From assembly GCA_029378245.1 (NCBI GenBank), contig JARKIF010000020.1, positions 248,001-312,000 on the forward strand: 64,000 nt of DNA, in the 5' to 3' direction. The notes beneath the pieces are model-generated. The model made no database searches and was not told where the DNA came from. It saw only the letters and a list, made by a program, of their open reading frames with translations. Made by a program: the position numbers and the translations under genes. How positions within the stretch are numbered: the stretch's first letter is position 1; the number at the start of each line of letters is the position of its first letter. Source of the stretch: Roridomyces roridus. Its lineage: Eukaryota; Basidiomycota; Agaricomycetes; Agaricales; Mycenaceae. Shown one piece after another: positions 45,501 through 55,829 of this stretch.

Positions 45501-47582
45501 ATGAGACAGAAAACTCAGACAGTTGAAGATGGAAAGCTGCGGACTGCATTGGATAATATGCGGTTTGGTGCTTGTACACCTCAGGATATTGAATTTCTCC
45601 GGTCAAGAGTTGCAAGTGATCGCCCCGGACACCCACACTTGGACACAGCACAATTTCGAAATGTTTCTATTATCACAGGCATAAATATTCACAAGGATTT
45701 AATTAATGATGAAGGTGCACGCCGATTTGCTCAGGACACTGGTCAGGAGTTGGTAGAGTTCTACAGCATTGATAAGTTGAGCGCTCAGGCAGTCAATCGG
45801 CGAAAATGGTTTGGATGTTCCCAAGCTCACTTCAAATACCTGGGCCCTAAACTTCAACATGCACTATGGTCTGCCACCCCATCCACAGTGGCTGAACACA
45901 TACCTGGATGTCTGAGATTGTGTGTTGGGATGCCTGTGATGATCAAAGAAAACCAAGCCACTGAGCTTTGTATTACCAAGGGTCAAGAAGCACAAGTTGT
46001 TGGCTGGCACGATGTGATTGGACAATCAGGGAAAAGGATTCTTGAAACATTGTTTGTTGAACTCATCAATCCACCACAAACTGTTCAGATTCCAGATTTG
46101 CCCATCAATGTTGTGCCACTTGCAAGGAGCACAAACCACATCACTTGCCTGTTACAAGATGATTCACTCCTTTCTGTCTCAAGGGAGCAGGTAATGATTC
46201 TACCAAATTTCTCAATGACTGATTATGCATCTCAGGGCAAAACCAGAGAGATAAATGTAGTGCACCTTAATCACTGCAAAAATCAACATAATTACTATGT
46301 TGCTCTCTCTCGTGGACGGACTTCGGAAGGTACTGCAATAGTGCAAGGATTTGATACAAGAAAAATCACCAGTGGTATACGCGGTGATCTCAGGCAGGAG
46401 TTCAGGGAGCTTGAGCTCTTGGATGAGATCACCAGACTTAGATTTGAGGGCCAACTACCACAGAAAGTCACAGGAATTTACAGAGGCCAGTTGATAGCAT
46501 CATACAGAGCCTGGAGAGGTGATACTTCGGACCCTGTGCATTTTCATCCTGCTTTGAGAACGAGGCATGCTGATGTACCACCATCAACTGAATACGGTGC
46601 CCGGAAACCCTCCCTCAATACTCCAAGCAAGAAAAGGCCAAATGACAACAAGGATTTGAATGCACTGCTCAGTAAAAAATGCCACACAATGCTCAGTGAT
46701 TCTTCTCATGCAGACCCCAATATGACAGCTGTGTTGACTTGCCCCACGGGACTTATCTGGGATAACCAGAACCATAGCTGCGCCTATGATGCCTTCTTGA
46801 CTCCCCTGGCTTACATATGGAGTAGCAATCCTATTCGATGGACTGAAAAGCTGGCTGAATGCAGCCCGATCCTTCAAAAATGGGCGGGAGTCATGAATAA
46901 TAACTTTGCAGTTCCTGAAAGGGCCAGAGATGTGCTCCGCTACCACCTGAATACACAGAATCCCAGAGCCTTTCCTTTGGGGCCTGAAGGCATAAGCCTG
47001 GATACATTATTCTCAACAATCATGAGCCAAAGAAGTTACGGCTCTGCCATCAGCCACTGCGAAGCATGTGGATACCAAGTGCCCAGCCGAATCCAAACTT
47101 TTAGTCAGTATATTGATGTCTATAACTCAAATACTCTGAGAGTAAGTTATCCAAATGGACCAACACTGTCAGAATGGTTTAGATACCACTTGGATTGCAG
47201 GATAGATAGGTGCCCACAGTGTCAAGACAATGGACGGAGCCAAAGGCTGAGAAGGTTGACACAGCTGCAATCTGTTCCACCCTTACTCATTATTGGCATT
47301 AATATTCTCAACCTAAGGCTAGAGTCTGAATTGCAGTTTGTGAACAACGAGCAGCTCACGACACTTAAATTACGCGGTTTGATTTATCACTCACAGCGGT
47401 ATCTTGAAGGTCATTTTACAAGCATTGTCATTGATGCTGATACTCACATGTGGTACCACGACGGGATAACCACCAGAAGAAGTTGCCAACATGTGGGAAG
47501 ACTGAATGATATCCATGATTTGGGCACTCTGCACCGGCGGAATGACGAACGGCTATGTGCTGCCATTTATGCATTGTCTTAG
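39570..47582 (+). CDS. Helitron Rep-helicase with C-terminal USP-like domain, 2670-codon frame
   Basis: Rolling-circle transposase in one uninterrupted frame. Residues 1 to about 287 look non-homologous and partly hydrophobic, so translation more likely starts near 40431 (MLIGGGHRFEFG). At about 505-720 lies the DUF6570-like region (CAVCGQLTRLDEL, then NYGWIGVVPEQLKGLTYAEQ). The Rep part has the HUH motif at 1031-1042 (GRLTLHLHSLLW) and the two-tyrosine motif at 1265-1272 (YVSDYISK). An acidic stretch follows near 1455-1490. The Pif1-type helicase has Walker A LGGMGGSGKS (1799-1808), LLDEISM (1887-1893), GDFAQLPPV (1926-1934), NMRQ (1977) and YVALSRGRT (2243-2251). The C-terminal 280 residues resemble a ubiquitin-specific protease: NHSCAYDAF with Cys2404, CEAC and CPQC zinc-type pairs, and EGHFTSIV...WYHDG with His2615. 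Uninterrupted coding suggests a recent, possibly autonomous copy. Confidence 0.85.
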   Translation: MLRDSNHHLFLALISFTMLATLAILHFICWLTLWADVSSDWGSTWQCLPSPPGRISSSPDHYPSDTPRHTMGLACATSNRCLRRVQASASASVNPTSVSYAPALFLAGFSTGAAAMTASGAFWSGGIDDSCLPRNYCPCNSLILSNLISYFFLVKIAISVYPSDSWGAGICCTQLISVVRSGPVALCLCESWATGSGTTSDSCTQSSEAYVIPPFVGIINEANWPACGMLSVCYIFLIKAGSNSILRTCTLLAIVLLFVLVPCVYLSRAPYSWTQTATHFDSLNTQMLIGGGHRFEFGASVVTSVENHNNFGLLDDYTFLFEYQCLVDDVGPVLKRNTGCVAVQINLHKALPNLTRPELISLSKLHNVWIPSRFKVSEARDLMMEHGCNHCPEILTIMTPVSRKNLRKKRDQRMANAEAYTRRKLSNQPASNALDQFTERETTSKAAQFRFQRRSESEHLKGAEFPPRPNSAQTVHRIVTGSAQAVQPPQFIESGCAVCGQLTRLDELTPLAHYHRSLDHLRNSDATRKERFCLSDPIEELPGPVLAEGCTDICVRCEVSVSKGTIPHEALANYGWIGVVPEQLKGLTYAEQVMIARVRHNRCVIRVNSGRVRMHANAIMFAQPALKVYLKLPPSRDEMNQVLAFIFTGSAAPTQEDFDRTPMLVRRNKVAEALEWLKLNHEGYTDLEISRENLLSYSHRDIPVVVDYKRTEGVAEDSIPIEARSVFDTNEEYGTTEGECTFAVHGLTGHEYSTASMETIKAVALQHLANKGSMLAIGRSDTPESMYRNVEAYPGMFPWLFPYGKGGIGHSAHRNIVSDLTRKKNLLLYHDKRFQKEVYFPMVAFNQEQLKGSSNGSRIFVQRSKFPNAARRLEVLSRNREVVAQIVDRMVAGEHVKPASDVEKECFEFLHDSDGVGAHVMGSVTSKKHQRNEIWSTTAFLGAPTWFLTMSWADNKHPIALYYAQEDTVYRPEIPTSKERNLLMSKNPVAAARFFHFMVQVFIKEILCWQSEEPGLYGHTAGFYGTVEQQGRLTLHLHSLLWIKNAATPQEIRDRLMSDDSIFRQRLIDYLESAHQGDFIRGTLADVQKRVQARPNSNIAEDDEDPGLENPTLTLPSVPPPWCDEHPAADSEDCKKCQRLHLWSEMYESEVDEILLRSNVHTCRESILDKEDQKSKKNWRSKSKNSRKQPYHERRGCLSKTGICKARFPREVVEKTHVGPDGHLNIKKREPQLNTFSPALTYFSRSNTDATSLLSGTAVKAVVSYVSDYISKLGLKTYQAFASVFDVFERNSEAGADDRPNVETARTLMRQMINSMSTKMEIGSPMASLYILGNPDHYCSHKYINFPWRSFVTFVKNDWNSNTSQIDHGDDEMPPAEDYMTIHHQNGKYIASSVVDDYRFRPSVYEHVNLYEWVQCSEKKVRTKKERQEFEEEIKSYEQLLANFENSDHLEQEYTDSDFDGEQDSREELNDDKNDSDYSDWSSNDEDEVIVAKEMRKSKGSHTRRAFLPQHTAAYKTHSVHCDFRKLGTVIPNFIGGAIPRADKGDREYYCMSIMTLFKPWCNPGELKDQSSTWDQTFHEHTFSERQQELIRNFNIRYECNDARDDHYAIMRKKLAEQVEFTRHSTLAQDDEFINDPETGVSWDDMDDDNDITIGTKTAALYKARNEIRDVLQGAKWLNIPTDGLATMDTERFNAPYKTKRTWSEILKSQLRLLTANKMADMRASQYDQKFGHTTDTVKVVSYDYMHPRSALSLDLSLQLMDQICFRSTLRLNAEQERAFRIVANHASSPQPAPLRMYLGGMGGSGKSAVFEAIKDFFKARKEEYRYLILGPTGSAAALLNGSTYHSVFKIPRERKSRNRDDLNGIPNEAASIAAINERIQGVEYILLDEISMVSCEDLQILASQAAKARNVHDIEFGGLNVITAGDFAQLPPVSGRALYSCHVSLTMDKISNEAQNAILGPILWHQFNTVVLLKQNMRQKTQTVEDGKLRTALDNMRFGACTPQDIEFLRSRVASDRPGHPHLDTAQFRNVSIITGINIHKDLINDEGARRFAQDTGQELVEFYSIDKLSAQAVNRRKWFGCSQAHFKYLGPKLQHALWSATPSTVAEHIPGCLRLCVGMPVMIKENQATELCITKGQEAQVVGWHDVIGQSGKRILETLFVELINPPQTVQIPDLPINVVPLARSTNHITCLLQDDSLLSVSREQVMILPNFSMTDYASQGKTREINVVHLNHCKNQHNYYVALSRGRTSEGTAIVQGFDTRKITSGIRGDLRQEFRELELLDEITRLRFEGQLPQKVTGIYRGQLIASYRAWRGDTSDPVHFHPALRTRHADVPPSTEYGARKPSLNTPSKKRPNDNKDLNALLSKKCHTMLSDSSHADPNMTAVLTCPTGLIWDNQNHSCAYDAFLTPLAYIWSSNPIRWTEKLAECSPILQKWAGVMNNNFAVPERARDVLRYHLNTQNPRAFPLGPEGISLDTLFSTIMSQRSYGSAISHCEACGYQVPSRIQTFSQYIDVYNSNTLRVSYPNGPTLSEWFRYHLDCRIDRCPQCQDNGRSQRLRRLTQLQSVPPLLIIGINILNLRLESELQFVNNEQLTTLKLRGLIYHSQRYLEGHFTSIVIDADTHMWYHDGITTRRSCQHVGRLNDIHDLGTLHRRNDERLCAAIYALS

Positions 47583-48187
47583 ACTCAGAGATTCATGGAA
47601 TGCCAATAGATATTTCTTTATTTTCACTTAGCAATTTGAAACTCTCTGAACCACTTCCCACAACAAGGACTCGTACTGCCATGCAAAGCACTGGCCTCAA
47701 AGACCAGGTACTCTGGCTTGCCGGTTCCCCCCTCTCGTCTTAGAACCCGACATCTCAGTATTCGATTTGGTCTTCATTCACATATTTGACACGACTACTG
47801 GTCTCGCACCCGCACTACTAGTTCTCCTGTGCTCGACGACCCTGCAGCCTGAGGCCTTGCGTCTGGCCTCTTGCATTGCAGATCACACTCATTTCGTCTG
47901 GTGCTTGACTACATCATCCCATCCCTGGTCGTGTCCGAATCACCGTCACCTTCCTGTCGTACCCGGCCGCGTTACCGAGCGTGATCCGATCACCGGCATG
48001 TCGGCCTAGGCGCTGTCGTTGACATTCAGCTACTAAGAGTGTAGTCGCAAAATTTCAAGTCATTTGGGTTGAAATTGGATGCTCTGGAGAGAAAAGGCTG
48101 TCAAAATCACTGATTGTAGCCGCAAAAAGGAAATAGCACAGCCACCCTCATCAAAAGTCTGAATCCATATAAAAAGTTGTCGGGATT
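47583..48187. other. Helitron 3' flank, no gene seen
   Basis: Non-coding. Holds a motif shared with the LTR-like sequence (TTAGAACCCGACA, 47744-47756) and a small hairpin GTGATCCGATCAC (47981-47993) followed 12 nt later by CTAG. The Helitron 3' end may be here but is not proven. Confidence 0.4.
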
Positions 48188-48398
48188 CAAGGGGCACCAA
48201 CGATAAGAGACTAGCACATCACCTCGAAGTTTTTTTTCCAGCCAAATCAGCAGACCCTCCCCCCCTCTATAAAAGGAAATTTCCTTTTTGGGACACATCA
48301 AATCACATTATTTTGGGTATTTCCCCCCCCCCTCCCCCCCCCCCCCCCCCCCTGCTCCCTGTACATGCCTCCCAGGCGCTTCCAGTCTATTCTATCAG

Positions 48399-51300
48399 GC
48401 CATGCTGGGGATTTGATATATCAAATCTTCGGTAGTGGTCGACGACCCGCGGCATATGAGCGACCGCTGATTAGCGCAGGGCAGATTATATCAATCAGCC
48501 CTACTGCCAGCGGGCGGCTGTAATCCGCTCATTGTCGCAACGCCATCACGGCGCGATCTCCCGCCATGCGCCTGGTCCGTGCGCTCGGAAACGGCCGGAC
48601 TTGATCGGATCCAGATCGGCAGTGTATTTGCAGCTATTAGGATCGGGTGCTCTCCTTCCACCACGCCGCTTGCACGCTGCCCTCGCCTTCGCCCTCGCCC
48701 GCGCTCCTGCTCCACGCTATGGTCCTGTCGTCTCCTGCTAATGGTTCTCTCCCACGTCGCCGGCCCTGCCTTTCTTCTGCGGACCTCAAACCCTCGGGAA
48801 TCTTCACGATTCTTGGGAATTCCGATTACTTACTGCACTGCAAATACTTGGCCGTTGCTACCCTGCGACGCCTCTGTTCCGCACTACAGCTTCTACAATT
48901 GCTATATGGGTCCTTGGATTGTCCGTTTCCTACAGAAAGGCTGTGGATGCGCTTCCGGCGGCTCCCCAATAATTTCCCCTTCGCCCGGGCCCGCATTGCC
49001 TTTCTCAAATCCCCGGTGAGTTCATTTGCACTCACCACTGTTGTATGTTTATGCGCGTATTCCTGCCCCCCTGTGAATAGCTGCTTCCCTGCTCATCCAC
49101 ATGGCTGCTACACCTTGGGGTACCGTCCGTTACGTGCCGTCCTTTTCGCCTTCCGTTATTCGTCGTCCGCTTCGGTGTCCAAACCGGCTTTCTTTGTACA
49201 TTGTACCAAATTGGACAATCACCTGTACTTGTGTTCGTTCTTCTCCGTGTGCCCGTGTATATCTTTCTGGCATGCTCTCGCCGTTCCCCTTGCTGACTCA
49301 ACAGTCGGGCTGAACAGATCATGGGATGGGGACCCCCTTGGGCGGCAGGTGTAGTCCATGAAATTCACATGAACTGACCGTGTTCCGCAATTCAGATCGA
49401 TTCGGGAACGCAACAGCATCAATACGACGTGTCGGCGAGGCTCACGCAGTGGCGTTCGATCTGTTGATGCTGGACACAGTTGTTTTCCATCGCTGGGATG
49501 GGTAAGGTTCAAAAACTGCCCCCGTACCTCTGACCCCTCTCCTTGCTCGTTCTGGCTACTACGTGTTCCTATGTATTTTTCCTACTGAATATGTGATCAG
49601 CGCGTTGTGAAAATACCCTCCAGCCTAAGAAATTCTTGAATGCACAGGTGTACTCGCGCAAACTGTCCAAAAGGCGAATTTGAGGCGCCGAAAATTGAGG
49701 TCCGGAGGCTTCGCTGTTGCTGTCTTGCCACGTAAACGCAACGAAAGTAGCCACAAATCGATCTATCCATCCATATTTACCGCTGCAACAGAAAATTTCC
49801 GAGGTTGCACGAAGTGTGTCGAAAAGTCGACAGTGTGTACACAGGTTTGAACACTCTTACACCGGACAATCATTATTCAACTTTTCAAGTTCTTCCACTC
49901 ACTTGCAGCCCGGAAATATCTTGCATATTTGGGTTTGGCTAGATCCATAGAACAAACCTGCAACTGAACTCGACCCAAAATACTGCGTGGTTGAGCACCG
50001 GCAGCTCATTTTCTGTGTTAGTGCCCCGTTTTGATGCACTGCCAACTTATAGCGATGCTCATTTGGTTGACTCACTGCAGTCTGCACTTTTTCAAGCAGT
50101 GCATTGGATTTGGCTCGCAAAAAGAAACCCTTCTGCCGCCTTAGAATAGATTTTTTTTTCCAAGGGAGGCTCAAACGAAGGTGAACATTGTGTTAGTGAC
50201 ACCGTCGGCAGATCGGCAACCACAGCGTTACGAATACCTCTCTCCTCACGACCACCACCACCGCTCTGCCACAACCCCCCATCCTTTCGCTTCAAGATGT
50301 CGCCGTACTTTTCCTACACGTCCAAGATCGCCATATCTCAACTTTTGTGGCTTTTCGGCGGAATTTGAGCGCAGGAAGAGCGGATGTCGTTTGGGATGTG
50401 CCGAATGAATGGTACGTCTGCTGGTGCTTCCCTCCCTGGCTCCAGAACTCATGAAACCTCATCCATCCTCAGTAGACTTTCCATCCGGCGCACTGGTGTT
50501 TCCGCAATCTTCGTTTGGCCAATCGCTCACCGGATCGTGCACCGCTCATCCAGCCTTTCACGACAGCCATACTCCTCGGGGTGGCGTGTTTTTGTGCACC
50601 TTGCGCGTTCCTTTTCCCCCGAAGAACTCCATTCCCCGAAGAACTTAATTTCTCGCCAGTACGACGGTGCAACTGCCATGCATGCATTGGGACGACCCAG
50701 ATCCAATACCCCATCCACCGCTTCCCTATCGACGTGGTGGCCTCTCCTTCGTGAACATTGTGTAGCGGCCGTCTCCGCCTCGCCACGTTTCCGACAACCC
50801 TGACGACGGTATCAGCGCAGCCGCAACGCGGAGCGGAATCGCTATCCTCACGCTCGCCATCGTGCCGCAAGCCGTGCGGAGCGTCACACCGCTCCGGACA
50901 GCGTTGAAGTTGTGCACCGATCCGCAGACCAAGCGGTGAGAGATGCATCATGGAGGATGGTGTACGGCCGGGCTAGGCGGGGCTGCATGAGCGGGGCGGC
51001 GGCGCTATGTGGGGGTCTCGATGGGCTTTGGGCTGCCGGTACGTCCATGGTGGATTCGGCTCTGCCGGTATGTATTGCGTGTAGTGTTTTGCCGGCTCCG
51101 GCTTGGCTTGAAGCCGCCGGCTTGGGCTTGGCTTGAGCCGGCTCCGGCTTTTGAAATTCCCAAGCCGGAGCCTGAGCCGGATACCCCGGCCGGCTTGGGC
51201 CCGGCTCAGGCTTAGCCGGCGGCTTCGGGGATTTTTTCTGTATTCGGATTTCCATTGCCAATGGGGTCAAATTGTCAATTCATGGTAATGTATCATTCAT

Positions 51301-52145
51301 TCAGTGACTTACAAGTCAAAATTTAGTGGCCCCGCGCCTCATCTGAGAGGAAGAGTGTGAGACGGCGGGTGATCATTCTTGATGGTCCCAGTGATGGCCA
51401 TCCGTCGACCCGAACCTTGCATGAATTTGACTCGGCTTGACTCGGAAAACTTGCAGTGCATTGGATGGGTTATACTAGCCATCTTTGAAGGTAAGTTCAA
51501 GTGTAACACATTGATCTAGGGGCTCACAAAAGTTGTAGTGGGAAGCCGGGGCTTAGCCGCCGGCTTACGGCTTGAGAAATCTCAAGCCGGAGCCCGAAGC
51601 CGGCTGCACATCCGGCTTGGGCTTGGCTTGGCCCGGCTAAGCCGGACCACGGCTTGGCCGGCTCCAGGCTTTGAGCCGTAGCCGGCAAAACACTAATTGC
51701 GTGTGCTGCGACTGGGAGTGTAGGCAGGATGTCGGGACGGCGCTGTGACGTGTGGCCGTTTTCTCATCTTCTCTTCTCGCGATTGCTGTATTGTTTAGAC
51801 CCCGGGGCACGCCTCACTGTGAGCTCTACCCTGTGTTTTTTCCATAATTTATCAGATTTTATTTGACTGGGACCTTTGGTCGCTGTTGATGGCGACGTCG
51901 AGCTTGTGCCCAAAGGGGAATTCTTCGGTAAGCATTGTCATGTTGCTGCTCATCGTCGACCATGGTGTACAGAGCCCTCTGCTCGCTGTAGGCAGCACTC
52001 AAGGGGATATGCAATACACGTGAATTCGTGCTAGCCGAGAGGGAAGCTGATATATCAGAATTGATATCTGACTACCGGTCGCTCATATACCGCGGCTCTT
52101 CGAGGACTACAGATGATTGATATATCACTGGCCCAGTATAAGGTG
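48399..52145. mobile_element. Mutator-like non-autonomous element, 3.75 kb, nested inside the hAT MITE
   Basis: Flanked by a perfect 10-bp duplication ATTCTATCAG (48389-48398 and 52146-52155). The ends are imperfect inverted repeats sharing CTGGG, GATATATCA, CCGCGG(C/T)ATATGAGCGACCG over about 90 bp. The interior has overlapping plus-strand frames (for example 48647-49354) without recognisable domains and no transposase. It contains the hAT element at 51082-51695. Confidence 0.75.
51082..51695. mobile_element. hAT-type MITE, 614 bp, innermost of the nest
   Basis: Perfect 8-bp duplication ATTGCGTG (51074-51081 and 51696-51703). TIR TAGTGTTTTGCCGGCT identical for 16 bp at both ends. Subterminal parts are made of GCCGGCTTGGGCTTGGC-like repeats on both strands. 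No coding capacity. Confidence 0.88.
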
Positions 52146-52565
52146 ATTCTATCAGTTCTGGAGCCCAAGATCAGGGTTTTCCATTGAAATTCTGAATTGA
52201 TGACGGTCCGCATGTGACCAGAGCACGTGACTGATCGGACATGTGACCAGTTTGGGACTATGTACCGAAAAAATTGAGAAAGTCCACTGGGCTCTATTCA
52301 GTGGCCTACTATGCAAACAGGGCCTTTCCAGTGGCTGCAGAAATTTGGTACAAAACTTCTTTTTCAGCCCTTGGAGAGACCCCCCCCCCCTCCCCTCCTA
52401 TAATAGGAAATTCCTTATCTTTGGTGCCCCTTGTCGGGATTCTGGCCTGACCGAATTTTAAAAGAACGAGAACTTAGCAAGTAAGTTCTCGTAATTCGGC
52501 TTGGCATCAAGCATGAATTACACGTGACGCCTCATACTTATGACTCTTTCTTAACTCCTTTCGTC

Positions 52566-54542
52566 ATGGCCTCCACCCTCCCATGCCCAATACTTATCCA
52601 TGCTCTTCCCGGAAATACTGTGCTACATCTTCAAATTGACCGTCCCCCCCGCTCAACGCCGGTATCCTCAGGGAAGTCTAAGCGCCGGAAGCCAGAGACC
52701 CTCGGCGCCCCTTGGTCCCTATTCCAGGTCTGCAGCACATGGCGAATCATCGCCCTCACGGACCCGCCTCTCTGGAGTACCATCCCCGTGGCATCTGCGA
52801 GCCTTCCCAGGAATTTGCAGTATCTGGATGCTCAGATCGAGCGTGCTGGCACGGCTCCGCTGGACATCCTCTTTCGTTTCACGGGTGACGAAGACACGCA
52901 CAGCCCACGCACTTTGGATTGGAAGGTTTTTGATAAACTTGTAGAGCGGCGTCAACAGTGGCGGTCTCTACATCTCGAGTTTATTTGGGCATATCCGCCG
53001 CCGGAATCGTTCACTACCCATGCTGGAAGAGATCGTATTCAGCGGGAGGAATACGACAGAGAATGGGAGACCGTTTTCGCAAACGCTCATAAGTACGCCC
53101 AAGTTGCGCAAGGTCTTACTCGGGGACCCGCGAAGCACGCCGTCTCCTTTTGTCTCACTTTCCTCGTGGGAGGGGTTAGCCTCGTACAAAGCGTCGTTCC
53201 AATATTCGAGCACACACTTGGAGAATCTTTCGGGAGCTATCAACCTTGTCGAGTGCGATATCGATTTCGGATACCATGTGCGTGACATTGGCGTTGTTTC
53301 CATGCTACAACTCCGCCGCCTCGTCACCACGTTGTCGCGCACGCCAACGCGCTCGACACGGAGCATGTACAAACTGCCGCCATCATCGGCATACGGTGCA
53401 AATCAATCAGTACGGCTGCAGTTGTCTCTTGCTTCACGACCACCATGTCGCCGCGATCCTACACCTCCAGCCCTGCGCTCATCGACTACAACAATCTCCC
53501 CCTCCTCCTTACTCCTCGGACACCTTGCCTCTCTTTGGTTTTATTCCACTAATTCTACCTTTTTGGTTGCACTTACGCACTCATCTGGCGTCCCACCGTG
53601 CACCATCCCTCAACTTTCCGTTGTACTCTCTTCCCTGGTTGCTTTTCATGTTTGCTAAGTTGTACACTGCTTCAATTTTATCTACACTCACCCTTTACTC
53701 TACTGTGTATAAAAGACTGTTTTTGTGTAGGTTTCCAATACAGACTTGTTCTCCCCCTCGTATCAGCTCTAAGTTTTCGTCTTCGTCGCCTCCGATCTCG
53801 ACCTACGCCTCCGTCCACGTCTACGCCCACGCCTTCGCCTCCGTCACCGTCCCATTCGTCTTATCCCTCCTGCCAGCGCTGCATTTTGCCTGGTTCGGCG
53901 CCGGACGTGGTGAAACACTTGCACACTTTCTCTCACAACCACCTACTGCCTCACTTGTTGTTTTAGCTCGCGCACGCAGCTAGGCGGTCGTTGAGATCGA
54001 CAACGTCCACCTTATTTCTCCCTCACGTCATCGCACCGGCGCTCCTGGATCTGCATGTCCACGGCGGCGATTTGGACCCCATCTTACCCTTCCTCTATCT
54101 CTTCAAGTGCGCGACGACCTTGACTAGCCTCACACTCTTCATGTGTGACGCCCCAGCCTCGCAGGTCCTTGGAATTTTTCGTGAGACACCAGCGTTGACG
54201 ACTCTCGCAGTCGACTTTTTGGGGCCGTCGACAGAGACTGCCTTGCTCCTCGCTACGCTCACTGTGCCCTCTTCCGAGCAGGATATCATCTGCCCGCGTC
54301 TCACTTCATTGTCCTGGGGCGATCGTAACGACACAATCGATCGTAAAGCGTTCATGGATATGGTCGAATCCCGGTGGCGCACTGCTCCGAGACTGTGTTT
54401 CGTCGGATTATACCTCGGCTGTATCCGTATCAAAACAGCTGGGTTGAGATTGCGGGCGTTGGCAGAGGAGGGATTGGATGTTGTTGTCAGGAATTTGAAA
54501 CGGGGGAAGAGGGTTATGCAGGAAGGGTGGAGAGCTTATTGA
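52566..54542 (+). pseudogene. F-box/LRR pseudogene, copy C
   Basis: F-box start MLFPEILCYIFKLTV (from 52600), then after a frame change QVCSTWRIIALTDPPLWS, YLDAQIERAGTAPLDILFRF and LVERRQQWRSLHLEF. About 14 nt are missing near 53010 relative to copy B, shifting the frame. A 674-bp insertion (53331-54004) follows LRRLVTT. The final part, from LDLHVHGGDLDPILPF to EGWRAY, is open and ends at TGA 54542. The copy lacks the MITE of copy B and so serves as its empty site. Confidence 0.75.
53331..54004. mobile_element. 674-bp insertion of unknown type in F-box copy C
   Basis: Copies A and B are continuous where C is interrupted. The insert begins GTTGTCG and ends CGACAAC, short inverted ends; flanks GTCACCAC and GTCCACC look like an imperfect target duplication. 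Pyrimidine-rich, with TGTATAAAAG at 53706-53715. No recognisable protein. Confidence 0.55.
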
Positions 54543-55105
54543 CGCGGGGGGGGTTTTCTGTCTCGCGGCTTTGGAGTGCAACTGAACTGCAATGGTTTCC
54601 TGTCTTGTGTAGCTTGAACAAAAGTGCATTCTTTCTCCCTGTTCATAGTTACTACTCACTGAGCGCATAGATTTCTGAAACAGAGCGGGTAATCATCCGG
54701 AATGCATCAGTCAGGTTACGACGGCAAACCCTCCCAATTTCACTTCTCTCCACCGTTCCATCGCCCGCACTCCCTTCATCCGAAAGTTCTGAACCACTTC
54801 CAGACCCTCCTGAGCGAGACACTGCATCCGCCGTCCCTCTGCGTCGGAAATATATCCCAACGAAGCATAGTTGACCCGGAGGATTCAAACGGTATCTCGA
54901 TTGAGTCCATTCGACCATGTCAGCGAAATATTCGCGGTGGAGGATGTCGTGTCACCAGGCGAGTCTTGACAGCAGTGTGTGAATGCCCTGATGACAGGGT
55001 TACCGGTCGACACCGAAGAGCGCCGGAGAATCTAGATGAGGTGTGAGAGCAGACAAGGTCACTCAAGTCATCGGCGATGGGGAGAGAGTGGTATTCATCC
55101 GTATA
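54543..55105. other. Intergenic region, no gene seen
   Basis: Only short frames. A minus-strand frame at 54652-54918 has a Gly/Ser run but no domain. Confidence 0.4.
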
Positions 55106-55829
55106 GGTGTCCTTCCTGGACAAAAAGAGAGTTCTTGCTCCGATGGCAAGCGATTTCGTTTTTGCCAGTGATCACGGTTTTCATTGGCAAAAACAAAATC
55201 ATCACTGGCGAAAACAACATGCTCGGGATCAGATTGAAACAGGGGAAATCAAAATGAAATCACAGCGGCATCAATCATTGATGCCAAGGGAGGTGGCCGA
55301 TTAGTCGGCTAGAAGCCGACCCCCTGTTTCGGCAGTTCCTGCGAAGGCTTGTTTCGCTGCTTGGTACGGAGCATTAAGTATAGTATACAACTGACTTGGG
55401 AGATTGGGAGATTGTGTTAGAGGGAGCAAGCCCAGGCTACGGAAACTGATGGCCAGTCAAGAGGTCTGGAGTCACTCTGGAGTCAAAAGAGCCGGTTGGA
55501 CAGACATCAGGAAGCAGCTCGGCAAGCTGATGCGCAGTTGGCACCGCAGATCATTGCTGACTTCAATTTGATCGTTCGTGATCTTGTTTTGATCTTCATG
55601 ATCTTGTTTTTGTCCTTCATGATTTGTTTCTTTCGACTTGGAATTCTTAATTGTCATGAAATGTTTTCATCAAGGGCAGTTCTCGGCCCCTGCGGTTTGC
55701 CTGTCGTTGTTTTTGACAGTGATCATTGTGAATTCATCGTGATCACTGGCAAAAACAAGACTCCGCGCTTGTCAAAAACAGAAAATCAGGGGTGGCAAAA
55801 CTCATTTATTTTTGTCCAATAAGGACACC
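55106..55829. mobile_element. Inverted-repeat element, 724 bp
   Basis: The ends share GGTGTCCTT(C/A)(C/T)TGGACAAAAA in inverted orientation. A second inverted pair, GTTTTTGCCAGTGATCACG, lies inside (about 55156 and 55760). TA lies near both ends, possibly the target. No transposase. Confidence 0.55.

Larger units (their letters stand above)
48188..52433. mobile_element. hAT-type MITE (CAAGGGG family) carrying a large nested insertion
   Basis: Perfect 8-bp duplication TCGGGATT at 48180-48187 and 52434-52441. TIR CAAGGGGCACCAA(C/A)GATAAG, one mismatch in 20. Poly-C tracts lie at about 48260-48268 and 48325-48352 and at 52380-52392 next to CTCCCCTCCTATA. Without the nested 3.75 kb it measures about 489 bp, close to its relative at 8053-8559, with the same order of TIR, GAAGTTTTTTTTC and C-run. 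No transposase. Confidence 0.85.

Noticed and set aside
38044..47756. LTR retrotransposon bounded by TGTTAGAACCCGAC and TTAGAACCCGACA with the Helitron inside
   Set aside because: The 5-bp flanks do not match, and no gag or pol domain or second full LTR is visible.
47981..48009. Hairpin followed by CTAG as the Helitron 3' end
   Set aside because: The distance fits (hairpin, 12 nt, CTAG), but the next base is G whereas canonical Helitrons end next to T, and no TC 5' end was found to pair with it.
48647..49354. 235-aa protein gene in the nested element
   Set aside because: Composition is that of a random GC-rich frame, with no domain and a competing overlapping frame.
52236..52433. hAT transposase fragment in the 48-52 kb nest
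   Set aside because: No frame in the nest shows a BED finger or the hAT C-terminal dimerisation motif.
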